From assembly GCF_943734655.1 (NCBI RefSeq), contig NC_071354.1, positions 69,709,544-69,773,543 of the forward strand: DNA of 64,000 nucleotides, in the 5' to 3' direction. The notes under the pieces are model-generated. The model did no database searches and had not been told where the DNA came from. It was given only the letters and a program-made list of their open reading frames with translations. A program made the position numbers and the translations under genes. Shown in pieces: positions 11,471 to 22,838 of this stretch. Source of the stretch: Sabethes cyaneus (lineage: Eukaryota; Arthropoda; Insecta; Diptera; Culicidae). Every line of letters starts with the position of its first letter. Position 1 is the first letter of the stretch.

Positions 11471-13303
11471 CATAGTCAAAGGTTATAAACATGATTAATA
11501 CAAGAAATGGTGTGAAATGCGGAAAGTTACCTGGAAGGATCGTCAAATATAGCTCCGCCTCTCTCAAGCCCCTACCTAGCGCCTCCCCGAAGATCTAAAT
11601 CAATGATGACGATCGATGGCCGTACCTGGAAATGCCTCATGTACATACTGGAGCAGCTACCCTAGGAGGTGCGAACCTGAGCGCCTGTTCCCCATGTCAG
11701 GGATGACTCAAACAGCGTCTGTCTTGGAGCGAGTGGCTGAATATAAAATACTGTATCCCGCAAGCTATACTTAAGCTGGCAGATCCATCAGCGGGATGTA
11801 GGTATGGCGACCCCGGTAAGGTAGTACACCGAAACCCTCATTAACCAGGAAAAATGAAAATGGAAACATGGAACGGATCAATCGGCATAGGACACGGAAA
11901 AGAGCAAGGAAACGATTAGTGGATAAATATTGGAAACTTGGTATCTGGATTATGAGAATTCTCCAATGACCGGCTGGATTGCTTGCTCGAGGGCTACATC
12001 GGCTTGGAGCGGAGATCACTGCTTTTCAGGAAATTCGATGGCCAAATTCCGGGGAAAGGAAATTCAGCGCAGTAGACCCTAATGTAGATACTTCTTTCAA
12101 GTACTACATTTACTACAATGGCGAAAGAAAAACCGAACACGCAGTCGGTTTCGTAGTGTTGGGAAAGCAAATGCAACGCGTTATCCGATGGAGTCCCGTA
12201 CATGGCTGTTTATGTGTGTTGAGAATTAAGGGCAAATTCTTCAACTATAACCTGCTTAGCCTATACGCATCAACAAATTATAAATCCGGTGATGCTAAGG
12301 TCGAGTTCTACGATAAACTCTAGATGACCTATGAAGAGTGCCCAAAACATGACGTGAAAATCATCCTCGGAGATGCAAATGCGCACGTCGGGAGAAAGGA
12401 ATTCTCCCGTCCTGCCATTGGAAAACATAGATTTCATTTGTCGTCCAACAATAGCGATCTGAGGCTCATAAATTTCGCCGCGGCCAGAGGAATGGCCATC
12501 CGGTGCACCAACTTTCCACGTCTGAATATTTGGAAACACACCCGATGGCAACAAAATGAGGATTCTAGCTCTCAGATCCATCATGTCTTGATTGACGGCC
12601 GACACATTTCGGATGTCATCGATGTACGGTCTTTTCGGGGACCAAATATCGACACTAACCACTATCTCGTTGTGTATAAAATTCGCGCAAGGTTGTCAAA
12701 CGCGGTATATAGCTTGCATCTAGAGGACGCTATGTTTCAACATCCAGTGGTTGACAGCAGATGGTGGGGCAACAGAATAAGCCACAAAGCTTGATCAACG
12801 AATCGCAGATCAGCAGGAAGAAAGGGAAGATATAAGTGGCCTGTGGAGGAACTTCCATGGCGCCATTAAAACAAATGCGAGAGACGTGGCAAGCACGACG
12901 CGTTGAAAACAGCGTCGCTTGATGCCGAATACCAATCAATGACAGATGAGAACAATCAGACCAGGAGTCGCATATTAACTATGGCTACACGTCAGAACAC
13001 GGAAAGGTTTAGAAAGACTGGAGCTGCAGAAAACAAGAACCCACGGTATAAAAAAGGCGAGTACGAGTAAGCACGTACTCGTCGGTACAGAGAAGAGATT
13101 CGTCAGCTATAGAAACTCCGTGTTCTATAAAACGGTGAGGTGCAGGAATTGTGCCATGCTCAAGATGCAATGCAAGATAGTGTTGACATTGGCAATCAGT
13201 AGACAAAACGGTGATAGCTGCAAGGTGTAAGCCCTTCGACTCGAGTATAAAAACTATCGAAGTATTACATTGCTCAATTCAGCATGTAAGAAGCTCTCCT
13301 TAG

Positions 13304-13712
13304 CAGAGTTACCATTTTCACAGGTTTTTCTGTAAAATCACAGATTTTTTCGTCATTTTAAAGCACAGAATCTGTGATCACAGATGACAGATATTTTTGA
13401 AAATCACAGATTTTCACAGATATGCTACATGTTGAAGAAAAGTTTATCAATTTTATCACTGGAAGCGAAATGGCCCATAAAATCGGGAGGTAAAGTTACA
13501 AAATCGAAATTATTGCGCATCTAAAACAAAATTCACGAAGCGTATGGATTGGATTGAATGAACCATATTGTTCAAAAACATTAAAATGCTAATTTTTCTT
13601 CATGGAAGCATAATTATGTATCACAGATTTAGTAACAGATTTTTTTTGGATAGTTTTACAGATTTTCACAGATTTTTAAACTATCAACACAGATTTTAAA
13701 ATGGCAACTCTG
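13304..13712. mobile_element. 409-bp non-autonomous hAT MITE with 8-bp target duplication
   Basis: It starts CAGAGTTACCATTTT and ends AAAATGGCAACTCTG. CTCCTTAG flanks it on both sides (13296-13303 and 13713-13720). An 8-bp duplication and a CAGAG-type terminus are hAT hallmarks. The interior has repeats of TCACAGATTTTCACAGATTT. Removing it and one duplication restores RTE reading across the site (LRPLVESFVGEY follows). Confidence 0.85.
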
Positions 13713-13827
13713 CTCCTTAGTCCTGTTCTGTAGACTGAGACCGTTAGTGGAGTCCTTTGTTGGTGAGTACCGGGCTGGTTTTCGTGAAGGTCGCTCCATG
13801 ACGGATCTAACCTGCGTTGTTTGCTAA

Positions 13828-13926
13828 ACAAATTCAGAGATTATATGATTTGGTTTTAATCACCGTGTACTTATGTGAATGTATTCAATGTATTCAATTT
13901 TAATACATTCACAAATTCAGAGATTA
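13828..13926. repeat. 67-bp filler between 16-bp direct repeats inside the RTE copy
   Basis: ACAAATTCAGAGATTA occurs at 13828-13843 and again at 13911-13926. The RTE frame (LNKFRDYN) reads through if the filler and one repeat are removed. The filler contains a small inverted repeat (GTGAATGTATT/AATACATTCAC). It could be a tiny retroposed insertion or a repair product. Confidence 0.55.
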
Positions 13927-14847
13927 CAACTTGCTGACTCATATTCAGTTTGTGAATTTTCAGATAGCGTATGATTCAGTCAAACGAAAGGAACTATGGC
14001 AGTCGACGAAACTAGTTAAAGGGATACGTGCGACACTGGATGGGTCAAAATCACGCATCAGATTAGCGGGTGATACCTCAGCCGCTTTTGTGACGTTGGG
14101 TGGACTGAAGCAAGGGGATGCACTCTCTAATTCACTATTCAATGTTGCCTTGGAAGGTGCAATGCGAAGTGCAAACGTGGAAAGGAACGGGACAATCATC
14201 ATAAAATCTCATATGAATCTTGGTTTTGCGGATGACGTCGATATCATCGGAATCAACCGTACAGCAGGGAAGAGGCCTGTAGGCCTTGTAAATGGGAAGC
14301 GACTATATTGGGACGCCTCCAAAATGAAGTACACGGTTACTGGCAGGGAACATGGGAGTCCAAATGGTGTTTGAGCCGAGGTGGAGCTTGGGTGAGGAAC
14401 GATATGAAGTAATAGAGGAATTCATATACCTTGGTACGCTCGTGACAAGGTATAAGCTCGTGACAACGATGTAAGCCGCGTAGTAAAACGACGAATTGCA
14501 ACTGCGAATCGGCCTTTCTATGGATCATGTAGCCAAATGAAATACCATAGTTTGTAAATTCACAAAGAATTGACGCTATACAGAACACTAATCCTGCCTG
14601 TGACCCTTTACGGACATGAATCATGGACGCTAAAGGACGATAATCGACAAGTACTAGGGATTTTCGAGCGTAATATTCTGCGATCTATATTTGGCGGCAA
14701 ATGAAAAATGGAGTGTGGTGCAGACGCAAATCTACGAGCTGTATCATGGAATATCCTGAGCTGCCGTTCTCCAATACCCCCGAACACTAAATTCAACAGA
14801 GAACCAGGAAGACTTCGGACAGACCCTGCACCCGACAACAACACATA

Positions 14848-14905
14848 TTACACATTAGAGGTAAATGCTCTAATAGGATATAAATATTAGGATGCCACTC
14901 GACAC
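14848..14905. repeat. Dispersed repeat, short copy of the ACACATTACACATT family
   Basis: It matches the 3' half of the copy at 16085-16222 (TTACACATT, AGG, AAATGCTCTAATA, TATAAATAT, AGGATG). It also shares its start with 43062-43165. Confidence 0.5.
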
Positions 14906-15019
14906 ATATTGAAAAATGAGTTTAAGGTTAAGTCTTTCATGACCTTAAACGTCCTTTCTAGGACTTGACGCTTCTTTCATCGAAAAACTTCACATTAGAC
15001 TATTGGAACTTACGGGGCT

Positions 15020-15086
15020 AGTGCAACAATCCTACTAAATCTATCTAGCAGCACCGCCTTGTTAGAGTTAGTAGGATTGTTGCACT
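15020..15086. repeat. Perfect 19-bp inverted repeat, 29-nt loop
   Basis: AGTGCAACAATCCTACTAA (15020-15038) pairs with TTAGTAGGATTGTTGCACT (15068-15086). The right arm with its preceding TTAGAG resembles the body of the SINE 300 bp downstream (TTAGAGTCAATAGGATCGTA). Confidence 0.65.
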
Positions 15087-15290
15087 GGCATCGAAGCAAG
15101 TAGCAAGTCAAGCTCGAGAGAGCGTAGGATTTGTTACGCTTGGCCGATTGCGGCCAATTTCCGAAAATCGTGTTGTCCCAATTACCCAATTGACCAATTC
15201 GTAAACTCTCAAAACGATAGGATTTACATGGCCGAACGTTCATACGAGAATTTGAGTTATGGGTTGGTCATGGACGAGTGCTCTTCGATA

Positions 15291-15499
15291 GCCTTCTAGT
15301 TGGCTCCGAGGTATGACGCTGGTATAATAAACTAGTCGTCGTATGTTCGAATCTCGACTGGGAGAGGCTGTTAGAGTCAATAGGATCGTAGCAACTGGCC
15401 CTGCAATTGTCCTGTACTCTAACAGCTGGCTGTGAAGTCTGTCGTATAAAAACAGAAGGTTAAGTTTCGGTAACGGAATGTAGCACCTAGGCTTTGCTT
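15291..15499 (+). mobile_element. tRNA-derived SINE (plus strand)
   Basis: The head is tRNA-like: GGCTCCGAGGTATGACGC as A-box region and TATGTTCGAATCTCGAC as B box. A body (GCTGTTAGAGTCAATAGGAT) and a tail CCTAGGCTTTGCTTTGC follow. TGCTCTTCGATA before and TGCTCTTCAATA after are an 11/12 target-site duplication. It would be transcribed by Pol III and moved by a LINE. A second copy lies at 56894-57108. Confidence 0.8.
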
Positions 15500-15511
15500 T
15501 GCTCTTCAATA

Positions 15512-16084
15512 ATTTTAGTTGTGTCTGGCCTAAAACAAATGTGACATAGTTTAGGGAGTTTTGGAGGCTGCTTTGAAGTAGTGCGAGTGAATGGCTGAAA
15601 AACTACATTCCATCTCACACAAACTGACTACTCATCCCTTTTTTTCCTGGGTATACTCATCACTGCGACCAGTATAGTTGATCTATCGTGATAACGCCCG
15701 GGTGTTTGCTGTATGACCTGCACTGCATTTCTTTTTGCAATAATCGCTATTGAATGAGCGGCATGCTTATTAAATTTTATGCGTGCTTGTGTGTATTGGG
15801 GTTTACCCTTCCTTCAAAACTTGATCTACTTTACCCACTTATTCCTCGCTGCCAGTACTATCCCATATTTTAGCCGTCCCTGGCGAGGACTCATTCGTTC
15901 CTCTGACCAGTACACTTAACAATAGGAGGGACTTTTGCACTGTCAAGAGGCTTCAAGTGGGTAGTGGGTCAAGTGGGTAAATATAAAATCCAGCATGAAG
16001 AAAGGGAAAGGAGCGGCCTGTGAATCAAGGCAGACTCGGTAACCTTGCGGCTATGGAGCCCCCTTTACTCATCCCTTAAGCTGG
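15512..16084. other. No gene seen; probably old dispersed repeat
   Basis: The sequence contains GTGGGTAGTGGGTCAAGTGG near 15958, but no reading frame, TIR pair or RNA gene that I can support. Confidence 0.4.
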
Positions 16085-16222
16085 AAGCTGTCAACCGACT
16101 TGCGACACTTTCACTCTATCCCAGTTACACGCTACCGGCAAGTATCCAAATAATGTGTCATTAACACACATTACACATTCAAGGCAAATCCTCTAATATG
16201 CTATAAATATCAGGATGACACA
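16085..16222. repeat. Dispersed repeat, long copy (GCTGTCAACCGACTT to TATAAATATCAGGATG)
   Basis: It shares AGCTGTCAACCGACT, CACTTTC, GTTAC, GCTACCGGC, CACACATTACACATT and AAATCCTCT with 43062-43165, and its last 60 bp with 14848-14905. No coding content or terminal repeats are visible, so the class is unknown. Confidence 0.6.
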
Positions 16223-19200
16223 ATTCCGAACTTCATTTCGATATTCAAGTTCCGATCATTCTCTTTGGTCCATTTTGGATAGCAAGATTCGAGTCAAAAA
16301 ACTCTACACCAGGTTCGTGATGCTAAAGAAGACCATTGATCGCGAATGGGAAAAAACTCCGGTAAGTTACATTCGAACTGTTTACGAGATTTTTTAACCA
16401 TCTCAAGGTCAGTCATTGCAAAAGCTGGTCACACCGAGCCAAAGCGAATTGAATCGGAACTTTTGATTCCTTTGCTCTCCCATAAGCTTCAGACGATAGT
16501 GGTTTGGACAAAATCCAGAATTTGGCGAGTCCTAGTAACGTTCGGAGAGATAAATCGTTTCGACAGCCTAGCAATGAAATTGTTATTCCACTTTCGTATA
16601 TTCCCATGCGTTCAGTCCCATTTTCAAGGCAGAAGCAGATAAACTGCGGAGGGGTTCAAGTCCTACGATTTTTATAAGACGATCCGAGTCTTGTAAGTGC
16701 ACCGGTTCTTTCATTTCTAGCAACTCAACAATGATCAAGAACTCAATTTAAGTTGACTTGATTATGACAAAACAATTTTTGGAGCGATTGAATAAATTCT
16801 CAGACATGTTTTGGTGTGCTTATCGCTAACTCTAAAACATTTAGAGCTGTTTGAGAGTCGATAGTTTTTGCGCAAGCATACCGTAAAACACTCTAAAATT
16901 GTCTGAATTTCAACTTGGAATACCGTAAAACTGTTTTATTTTGTATTATTTCATCACTGACATTAGTACCAAGATAGTGCTAAAGTATGACAAAAATGTA
17001 ATAATGTAAATAATCCTCCTGCCATAGGCATCCCACCGCGTTGAAATTAAGTTCACTCAGGTACAGCGTTACAATTGCATCAATTCTCTGATATTGTGTA
17101 CAGTAATATTTCCTACATTAAATTGTTTGCGAAGCAAATTTGAATTACTGTACTTAAAACATCAAAAATTACGCCAGAAACCATTTACACAGTCAGACAA
17201 TTGCTACAGAGGCATTGTACGACTCGATAGACGACACGGCATGTAAACCATTCTTTTTACCCCGTTGGTTGCGTTGTTGTACACCGTGCTGCTGTCCTGT
17301 ACAAGAGCACAATTTTACTCGCAACATTAATTCGCCAAAAAGAAGCTAACCTGCATGTTTCGAACCATAGCTTGCACAGCTGAGTGGAAAAACGAGTCCG
17401 AAGATGTAGGTATAGGTACGTAGGTACGTAAATTTGCTAGTCGGGTTCTACACGCGGGCCAAACTTGGCGCACGTGCTGCCAAAAGGACTCCAGCGACGA
17501 TCCGCCAGAACACGTTTCGGTCCTTTGCTGCACGCCACAGACGGCTGTTTCGATACGCGCCGTACCGACCGACCAAGCGACCGACCGACCGGAAGGGCAG
17601 AAGCGAGAACACGACCGAGTGATATATGTCGCCTCGGGTATTTATCGGGAGTTAGAATCTGGCGGCTCGGTACAGATACACGGGCGTGCTGACGCTGGAA
17701 TGAGTGGTGAACATTGTGAACATCAGGAGTAATAATAAGCAAAGGATTTTATTCTACCCGGGCACGGTTTGGGAGAATAAATGAACGAGACTTTTCGAAA
17801 GTAGCAAACGGTTAGCTGGCGTTACGTTCGGCTAGGGGAAAATATTAATTAATAAATCATTTGCACGTTCCATTATGAGCGATGAGGTGATGGTCTGCGA
17901 ATAAATTGCGTGCGGTTCAACATACGGAACGAGCACGCTCTGACCTCGATATTTCGAAATTATTTCGTTAATGAGAAAATAAATAAAAAATTAACCTGAA
18001 ATCAGGAGATTCCCAAACTATTATGGTTTACAATCACCATAACGGCGTACATAATAAAGATATACTCACGAAACCAGAAACCACAATTCGCTTGTAATTC
18101 CGGACTAACCCCCGGCTAAATCCACACCGAATGCGAACCACCAACATCCTTTAATCGCATTAAATATTTTATAACGACACGAAAAAAAAACACACAGCAA
18201 GGATTTGTATCATGAACAAACCACCAGCAAAATAATACAATTCATCTAACGGCGTACAATGGGATGGGACCATCCTGGGGAGAGTGAAGTCAAATTTGTC
18301 GCCGATTTTTCCATCCGTTTTCAATGCGTTTATTGTATCGTAGTGCTCATTGTTCCAGACAGGATATCCGAGGTATTCTCCAGTCCGCATGTTTGCTCAA
18401 AAGAAGTGTAACATAAAAGATGGAATTCTAGAAAACCGAAAAAGTCCCCGTGAAAGATTTGGCCAACAGAAGAGTCTTTGCGAAATACAAAACACAAGAG
18501 GAAGCGTACCTACAACACTCGGCAGAGATGGTGACGACGATCTCAATGATGACTCCTTCTCTCTCGTCAGACAGACACAAACACACTCCGTCAGGGATCC
18601 CTTTCTGTCCAGCCCGGTGCAGCTTGACAATAGAAATTATTTCCTCCATTCACCTCCAAACAAATTAATAATTTATCACTTAGATTTATCTTTCCGGTGT
18701 TTTGGTGCTGCCCCTGATGGGACTCGACTCGACTCGGAAACTGACCGTCTGTGCCATGCACCATCCATTCCATTCGTCCTTGCTAGCTGGTCGGCCGGCC
18801 GGTCGACCGGAGAATGCAAGACGTGCAAGGGGCGAATTTTATATACTGATCACATCTCCCGTTGGCAGTCGGTCCGGTCCGGTCGTCGGTGTAACTGAAG
18901 GTGTGGACATTCACGCCACTATGACGTGCTAGCTGCTGCGCGTTGCGTTGGTTGGCCAGAAAGGATTGATGCACTTGTCGGAAGCGCACGGTGTGGCAGC
19001 ACGAACGCGTATACAACGCACATGGCTTAGGGTGTCCTTTGAGGTGCCGTGCTTAGAATAGCTGTGAATTATTTTAATTTTAATATTAATGTAATTCGTT
19101 TTATTTAATTTTGTAGCCAAGCTAAAGCTTGCAGCATTAGAAAAAGTTGACTATGATCGTTTGAAAAAATAACAATTCAAATGGCTGTATCGTTGATATG

Positions 19201-19370
19201 CAGCATTTCTAAAACGGTTTTTCTTGCATATAAAGTAAAACTTTTGGTTAAAAATTTACATTTTGAAAGTTACATGCCCGTTACGTATGGTTCTCATACA
19301 CATAGAAATGTGACGTTCTAAAATATTTCAATTATATCAATGGCCATTACAAATATTTTATAAAGTTTTT
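16223..19370. other. No gene seen; mixed AT-rich and GC-richer single-copy-looking DNA
   Basis: The GC-richer part (about 17330-18920) includes short GACC/CCGG runs (17564-17592, 18783-18813). Frames there reach 182 codons (18350-18898) but their translations are low in recognisable motifs and overlap on all strands. It could be intergenic or intronic host DNA. Confidence 0.4.
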
Positions 19371-20135
19371 GTCCTTCCGGTGTTGGGTCACTGAAGGGGG
19401 GGGGGGGCGAAAAAAAACCAAAGAGATTTTTTTAATCGAGCAAAAAAAAATATTGCTTTTAGGCATTTTTACTTAAAGTTTAAACGTGAAAACCAAATCT
19501 ATTCTTGCTTTTAATATATACGTTATTATTTTCCATGCAAAAATCTACGAAAAAAGATAAAAACGAAAGAAAAATTTTTCGGCCAATTTTCCGAAATTCC
19601 GATGTTCGAATTTCCATTTCTGTTTCGTGCTAGAAGCATTAACTCAACTCGAACGCTCATTTTTCGAGTTTTTCAGTCTGTAGAACCAACAGGCAATTGA
19701 TTTTATGAAAAAAAAAATTAACTCATGTCCTACAAATTATTTTTTTGCCCCCCGATTTTTCAAGCCAATTTCCAAGGGAGGGTGACAAAAACTTTTAAAA
19801 TTATTTGCAATAGCCTTATTGCTGAATTTGTAAAATATGGTGCCGAACGACGTATAAATTGTACATATCCACTCCAAAACCAGTTACTGCCACTCAATGA
19901 TCAATGTCCAGACTCCACTCGCACCAGTTTTCTGTTGCGTCTGATTTCCTCTCGCCTGCACTATTCGCAATCGTACCAATAGAAACCATACTGGTGATAA
20001 CGCAGACTGGTTTCAAAAAGATGGTTTTGTACACCCGCGACATCACTTTCAAGTAGGGTACGGGAGGGTATTTCTAGCACGCTACTAAATTTTTGGCTGC
20101 GCTTTTTCAAATAAAAACTTTGCCGCTATATACCA

Positions 20136-20248
20136 ATACTGAAACGAATGTAGCACTCATAGGCTTTAATGTGTTATAACTATTTTCATAAAAATGTAAG
20201 TAATTTGCTAAATTTTATTCAATAAACATCAAAACCACTGTTTTTCCA
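20136..20248 (+). repeat. 113-bp segment repeated directly at 21041-21155
   Basis: Both copies read TACTGAA, TAGCACTCATA, GCTTTAAT, CATTTTCA/TATTTTCA, AAAAATGTAA, TTTATTCA, AAACATCAAAAC and CACTGTTTTTCCAC-like ends. One lies inside and one just outside the TIR element at 20057-21034. Confidence 0.7.
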
Positions 20249-20571
20249 CTAGCACGTGATTAGGCTGAAAAAAAAACAGAAGCAATCGCTTACGTGTATC
20301 CGCTCTTGATGATGGTTTGGAAAATACACAATTATGATCACGTTTAATTATTCTAGAAACTAAACAACTGTGAATATGGTATCACAGAACAATTCTACTT
20401 TTTTTATCACGGAAGAACACAAAAATTCCCCCCTGATATGGAAATATAAATCAATTTTCATTGACTAGCCATTTTTCAGCATTCTGCTTTTAATTTCAGT
20501 AAATGAAGCTCTATTTGCACTACTACCAATGTGTGAGGCAGTTGCGTCTGAAACTCTTCTATCGTCTTGAT

Positions 20572-20680
20572 ATAACTAGTATTTGAGTGACAACCACTTG
20601 CTTCTGGTGCTAGTGTATATGAACGATTCAATGATATACCAGCGCCAGCAGCAAGCTGTTGTCACTGCAAAACTAGTTAT
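20572..20680. repeat. Hairpin-forming mini-repeat (ATAACTAG arms)
   Basis: ATAACTAGTATTTGAGTGAC on the left is mirrored by GTCACTGCAAAACTAGTTAT on the right. The inner arms CTTGCTTCTGGTGCT and AGCGCCAGCAGCAAG also pair. The same family forms the palindrome at 42975-43050. Confidence 0.65.
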
Positions 20681-21269
20681 CTTCAATGAGCCGACATGTA
20701 GGTAATACCGACACGTTATCCATCGGTCTCTCTTTTGACCTTTTTTTGAAAAGCAGTAATCTCTGTGTAGGCTTTTTCGGTCTGCCGCATTCAAACAACA
20801 CAGACAACACAATAGAAAATGAGCCCAATTTAACCGCAGTGACTTTATCATTTCTCGCGACTTTAACTCAAATTCAGTAGCGTTTGATTAAGACCAAATA
20901 CACGCCGATATTCAGTAAATATTATTCTATAAAAATATGTATAAAAATCTTGTCTCGAATAAATATAATTTCAACGTAATTCCTGAATATTGTTTAGGCT
21001 ACCGCTTAATGGGTTGAAAATACCCTCCCGTACCTTAATTATACTGAAGAAAATATAGCACTCATAAGCTTTAATATATGCTAGAACCATTTTCACAAAA
21101 ATGTAAATAATTTACTGATTTTTATTCAGTAAACATCAAAACTACTGTTTTTCCACAAATATTTTTTAAAGTTTTTGTCAACCCCCTCCCCACCCCGTTT
21201 TGAAATTGGCTTGAAAATGGTGGGGGCAAAAAAATAATTTTCAGGATAAAAGTAAAAATTTTTTATATA

Positions 21270-22270
21270 AGGTAGGTACACCGGGGCAAGTGGGACCTAA
21301 AAAATGCATAGTTTGGGTTTATTCCACTATATTTTCTATACCTATGATTATTACAAAATTCTTTTAGCACAGAAACTCTTCAGTGGTATCACTTCGAAAG
21401 ATTAATTACGAAGAAGACGAATTATTGTAATGAAATGTAGTTGAATATGTCGTTGTGTCCAATTCTTGCGAGACATAATTTAGAATTATCCATTGTTTAA
21501 TAGCTCGAAAATACGATTATTATCTGTTTGTTCTACCATGCCCAATTCGGTAGAGCTACTCATAAGAGATAGTTACGCTATAATAACCACAACACTTTAT
21601 TGTTTCAATTCCAATTCCAGATTTGCTTAATTATATCAAATTTACCTTTCCAAATTCAATTAACATCGTTTAGGTGTAACCAAAGTGTGACCAAACTGTT
21701 TGTTCCCTCACAAGCTGTGCATATGGGTTTCTTTTTTGGGGCCCCTTGGTTTAGTCCTTTTCGGTTTTATTTTAAAGCTTTACTGGTATAAATATTATGT
21801 AATTGAACTGAAAATGTTCGGTAGTTCGTCTAAAAAATTTATTAAGACAGGAAATTTTGTGCTGAAACACTTTATTTTGTATAGGTCCCACTTGCTCCGG
21901 GTGCTTTGAAGTGCCGACCTTATTTCGACCCATTTTTTTTAATGTCGTTTGTCAAATTAAACAACTAGTTTTCGGGTGCAGTTTGTTAATACACTCATTA
22001 TGTTTCCCTACTGTCAGAAAAAACATGCACTTTTACGTAAAGCCTGTGGCTAAAATATCATTTATAGAAAGGTGCGCAAACTTACAACGCAAATTGAAAG
22101 CAACGCTCAAATTTGAAGTCCAATTTTGATGTTTGGATTGCCTGTTATAAATAATCTATAATTTTAATACATGCGTTTGAGTTGTATCTTTCATTTCTAG
22201 AAAGGTGCGGTTGGAGAAAATGAGGTTGAAGAGAGTTATGAGCTCCGTTCCCACTTGCCCCGGGGTACCT
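21270..22270. mobile_element. 1-kb TIR element (GGGGCAAGTGGGA ends) inside the right arm of the foldback
   Basis: The left end AGGTAGGTACACCGGGGCAA and right end TTGCCCCGGGGTACCT, extended by GTGGGACC and GTTCCCAC, form an inverted repeat. The flanks TATA/TATA are compatible with a short duplication at a TA-rich target. AGAAAGGTGCG occurs twice internally (22069, 22200). No transposase frame is visible. Confidence 0.65.
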
Positions 22271-22838
22271 TATAATCAATTAACTGTGCGTTCTACAGCC
22301 TAAAGAACTCGAAAAACGAGTGTACGAGTGGATTTAACGCTTCTAGCACGGAACAGAAATGAAAATTCCGAAAATCAGCAAAAACTTTTGCTTTTGTTTC
22401 GTAGGTTTTTGCATTGAAAATAGTAACATATATATTAAAAGTAAGAATAGATTTGGTTTTCACGTTTAAACTTTAAGTAAAAATGCTTAAAACGGGTTTT
22501 TTTTGCTCGATTAAAAAAATCTTTTTATTCATCTTTTTTTGCCAACACCCGCACCCATGGATTGTTATTCAAGAACTTTACAACTGATCCTGAAATTACG
22601 AATGTTGATGCGAGTTATGAGCATACCTAGAGGCTTGCTGAGGGTTTATTGATACAAGGCAACCATGGATTAATGGCTGCTTTACAAAGATCTCACGTTT
22701 CCTTTATCCTTGTTGCATGTAGTGTTAAACTTTAATCCTGTTAAATGTACCAAATTGAGATCTTACCAGCATGGATCATAAAGTATCAGTTAACACGGCC
22801 GAGCACTTGTTTTTGTTTAGAGTCCTGAGCGCCGACAA

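Larger units (their letters stand above)
11530..14845 (+). pseudogene. Near-complete but decayed JAM1-like RTE retrotransposon
   Basis: This copy has a 5' UTR-like lead (11530-11860, with GAAATGCCTCATGTACATAC). An apurinic-type endonuclease follows, with EITAFQEIRW, HDVKIILGDANAHVG and HHVLIDGRHISDVIDVR at 11979-12790; only a TAG at 12321 separates its two halves. Then come a broken linker, YRSITLLNSA, SFVGEYRAGFREGRSMTD and an RT stretch (13931-14374) with GLKQGDALSNSLFNVALEGA and FADD at 14225-14236. The C-terminal part has LPVTLYGHESWTLKDD and ILRSIFGGK. About ten residues are deleted between KELW and the RATLDG motif. A hAT MITE (13304-13712) and a 67-bp filler (13844-13910) interrupt it. 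Family length fits an RTE of about 3 kb. It is dead. Confidence 0.8.
20057..21034. mobile_element. TIR element nested inside the large foldback
   Basis: GGTACGGGAGGGTATTT at 20057 is matched by AAATACCCTCCCGTACC ending at 21034. The interior (978 bp total) has no transposase and contains a hairpin (20572-20680). I see no convincing target duplication. Confidence 0.6.
19377..22556. mobile_element. Large foldback element, arms of about 430 bp, with nested insertions
   Basis: The left arm (19377-19806) runs from CGGTGTTGGGTC through TTTTTTTAATCGAGCAAAAA, AAAACCAAATCTATTC and TTTTTCGAGTTTTTCAGTC to TTGCCCCCCGATTTTTCAAG. The right arm (21164-22556) holds the same landmarks in reverse complement and reverse order (GGCTTGAAAATGG, GAACTCGAAAAACGAG, GAATAGATTTGGTTTTCACG, TTTTTGCTCGATTAAAAAAA, GCCAACACCCG). 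The right arm is split by a 1-kb element (21270-22270). No transposase is visible. Confidence 0.7.

Noticed and set aside
17420..17620. CpG-like promoter of a host gene (GACC/CCGG runs)
   Set aside because: No TATA or initiator with a following coding exon could be found, so it was not called.
18350..18898. 182-codon frame in the GC-richer region
   Set aside because: Frames are open on both strands there, the translation has no known motif, and composition explains it.
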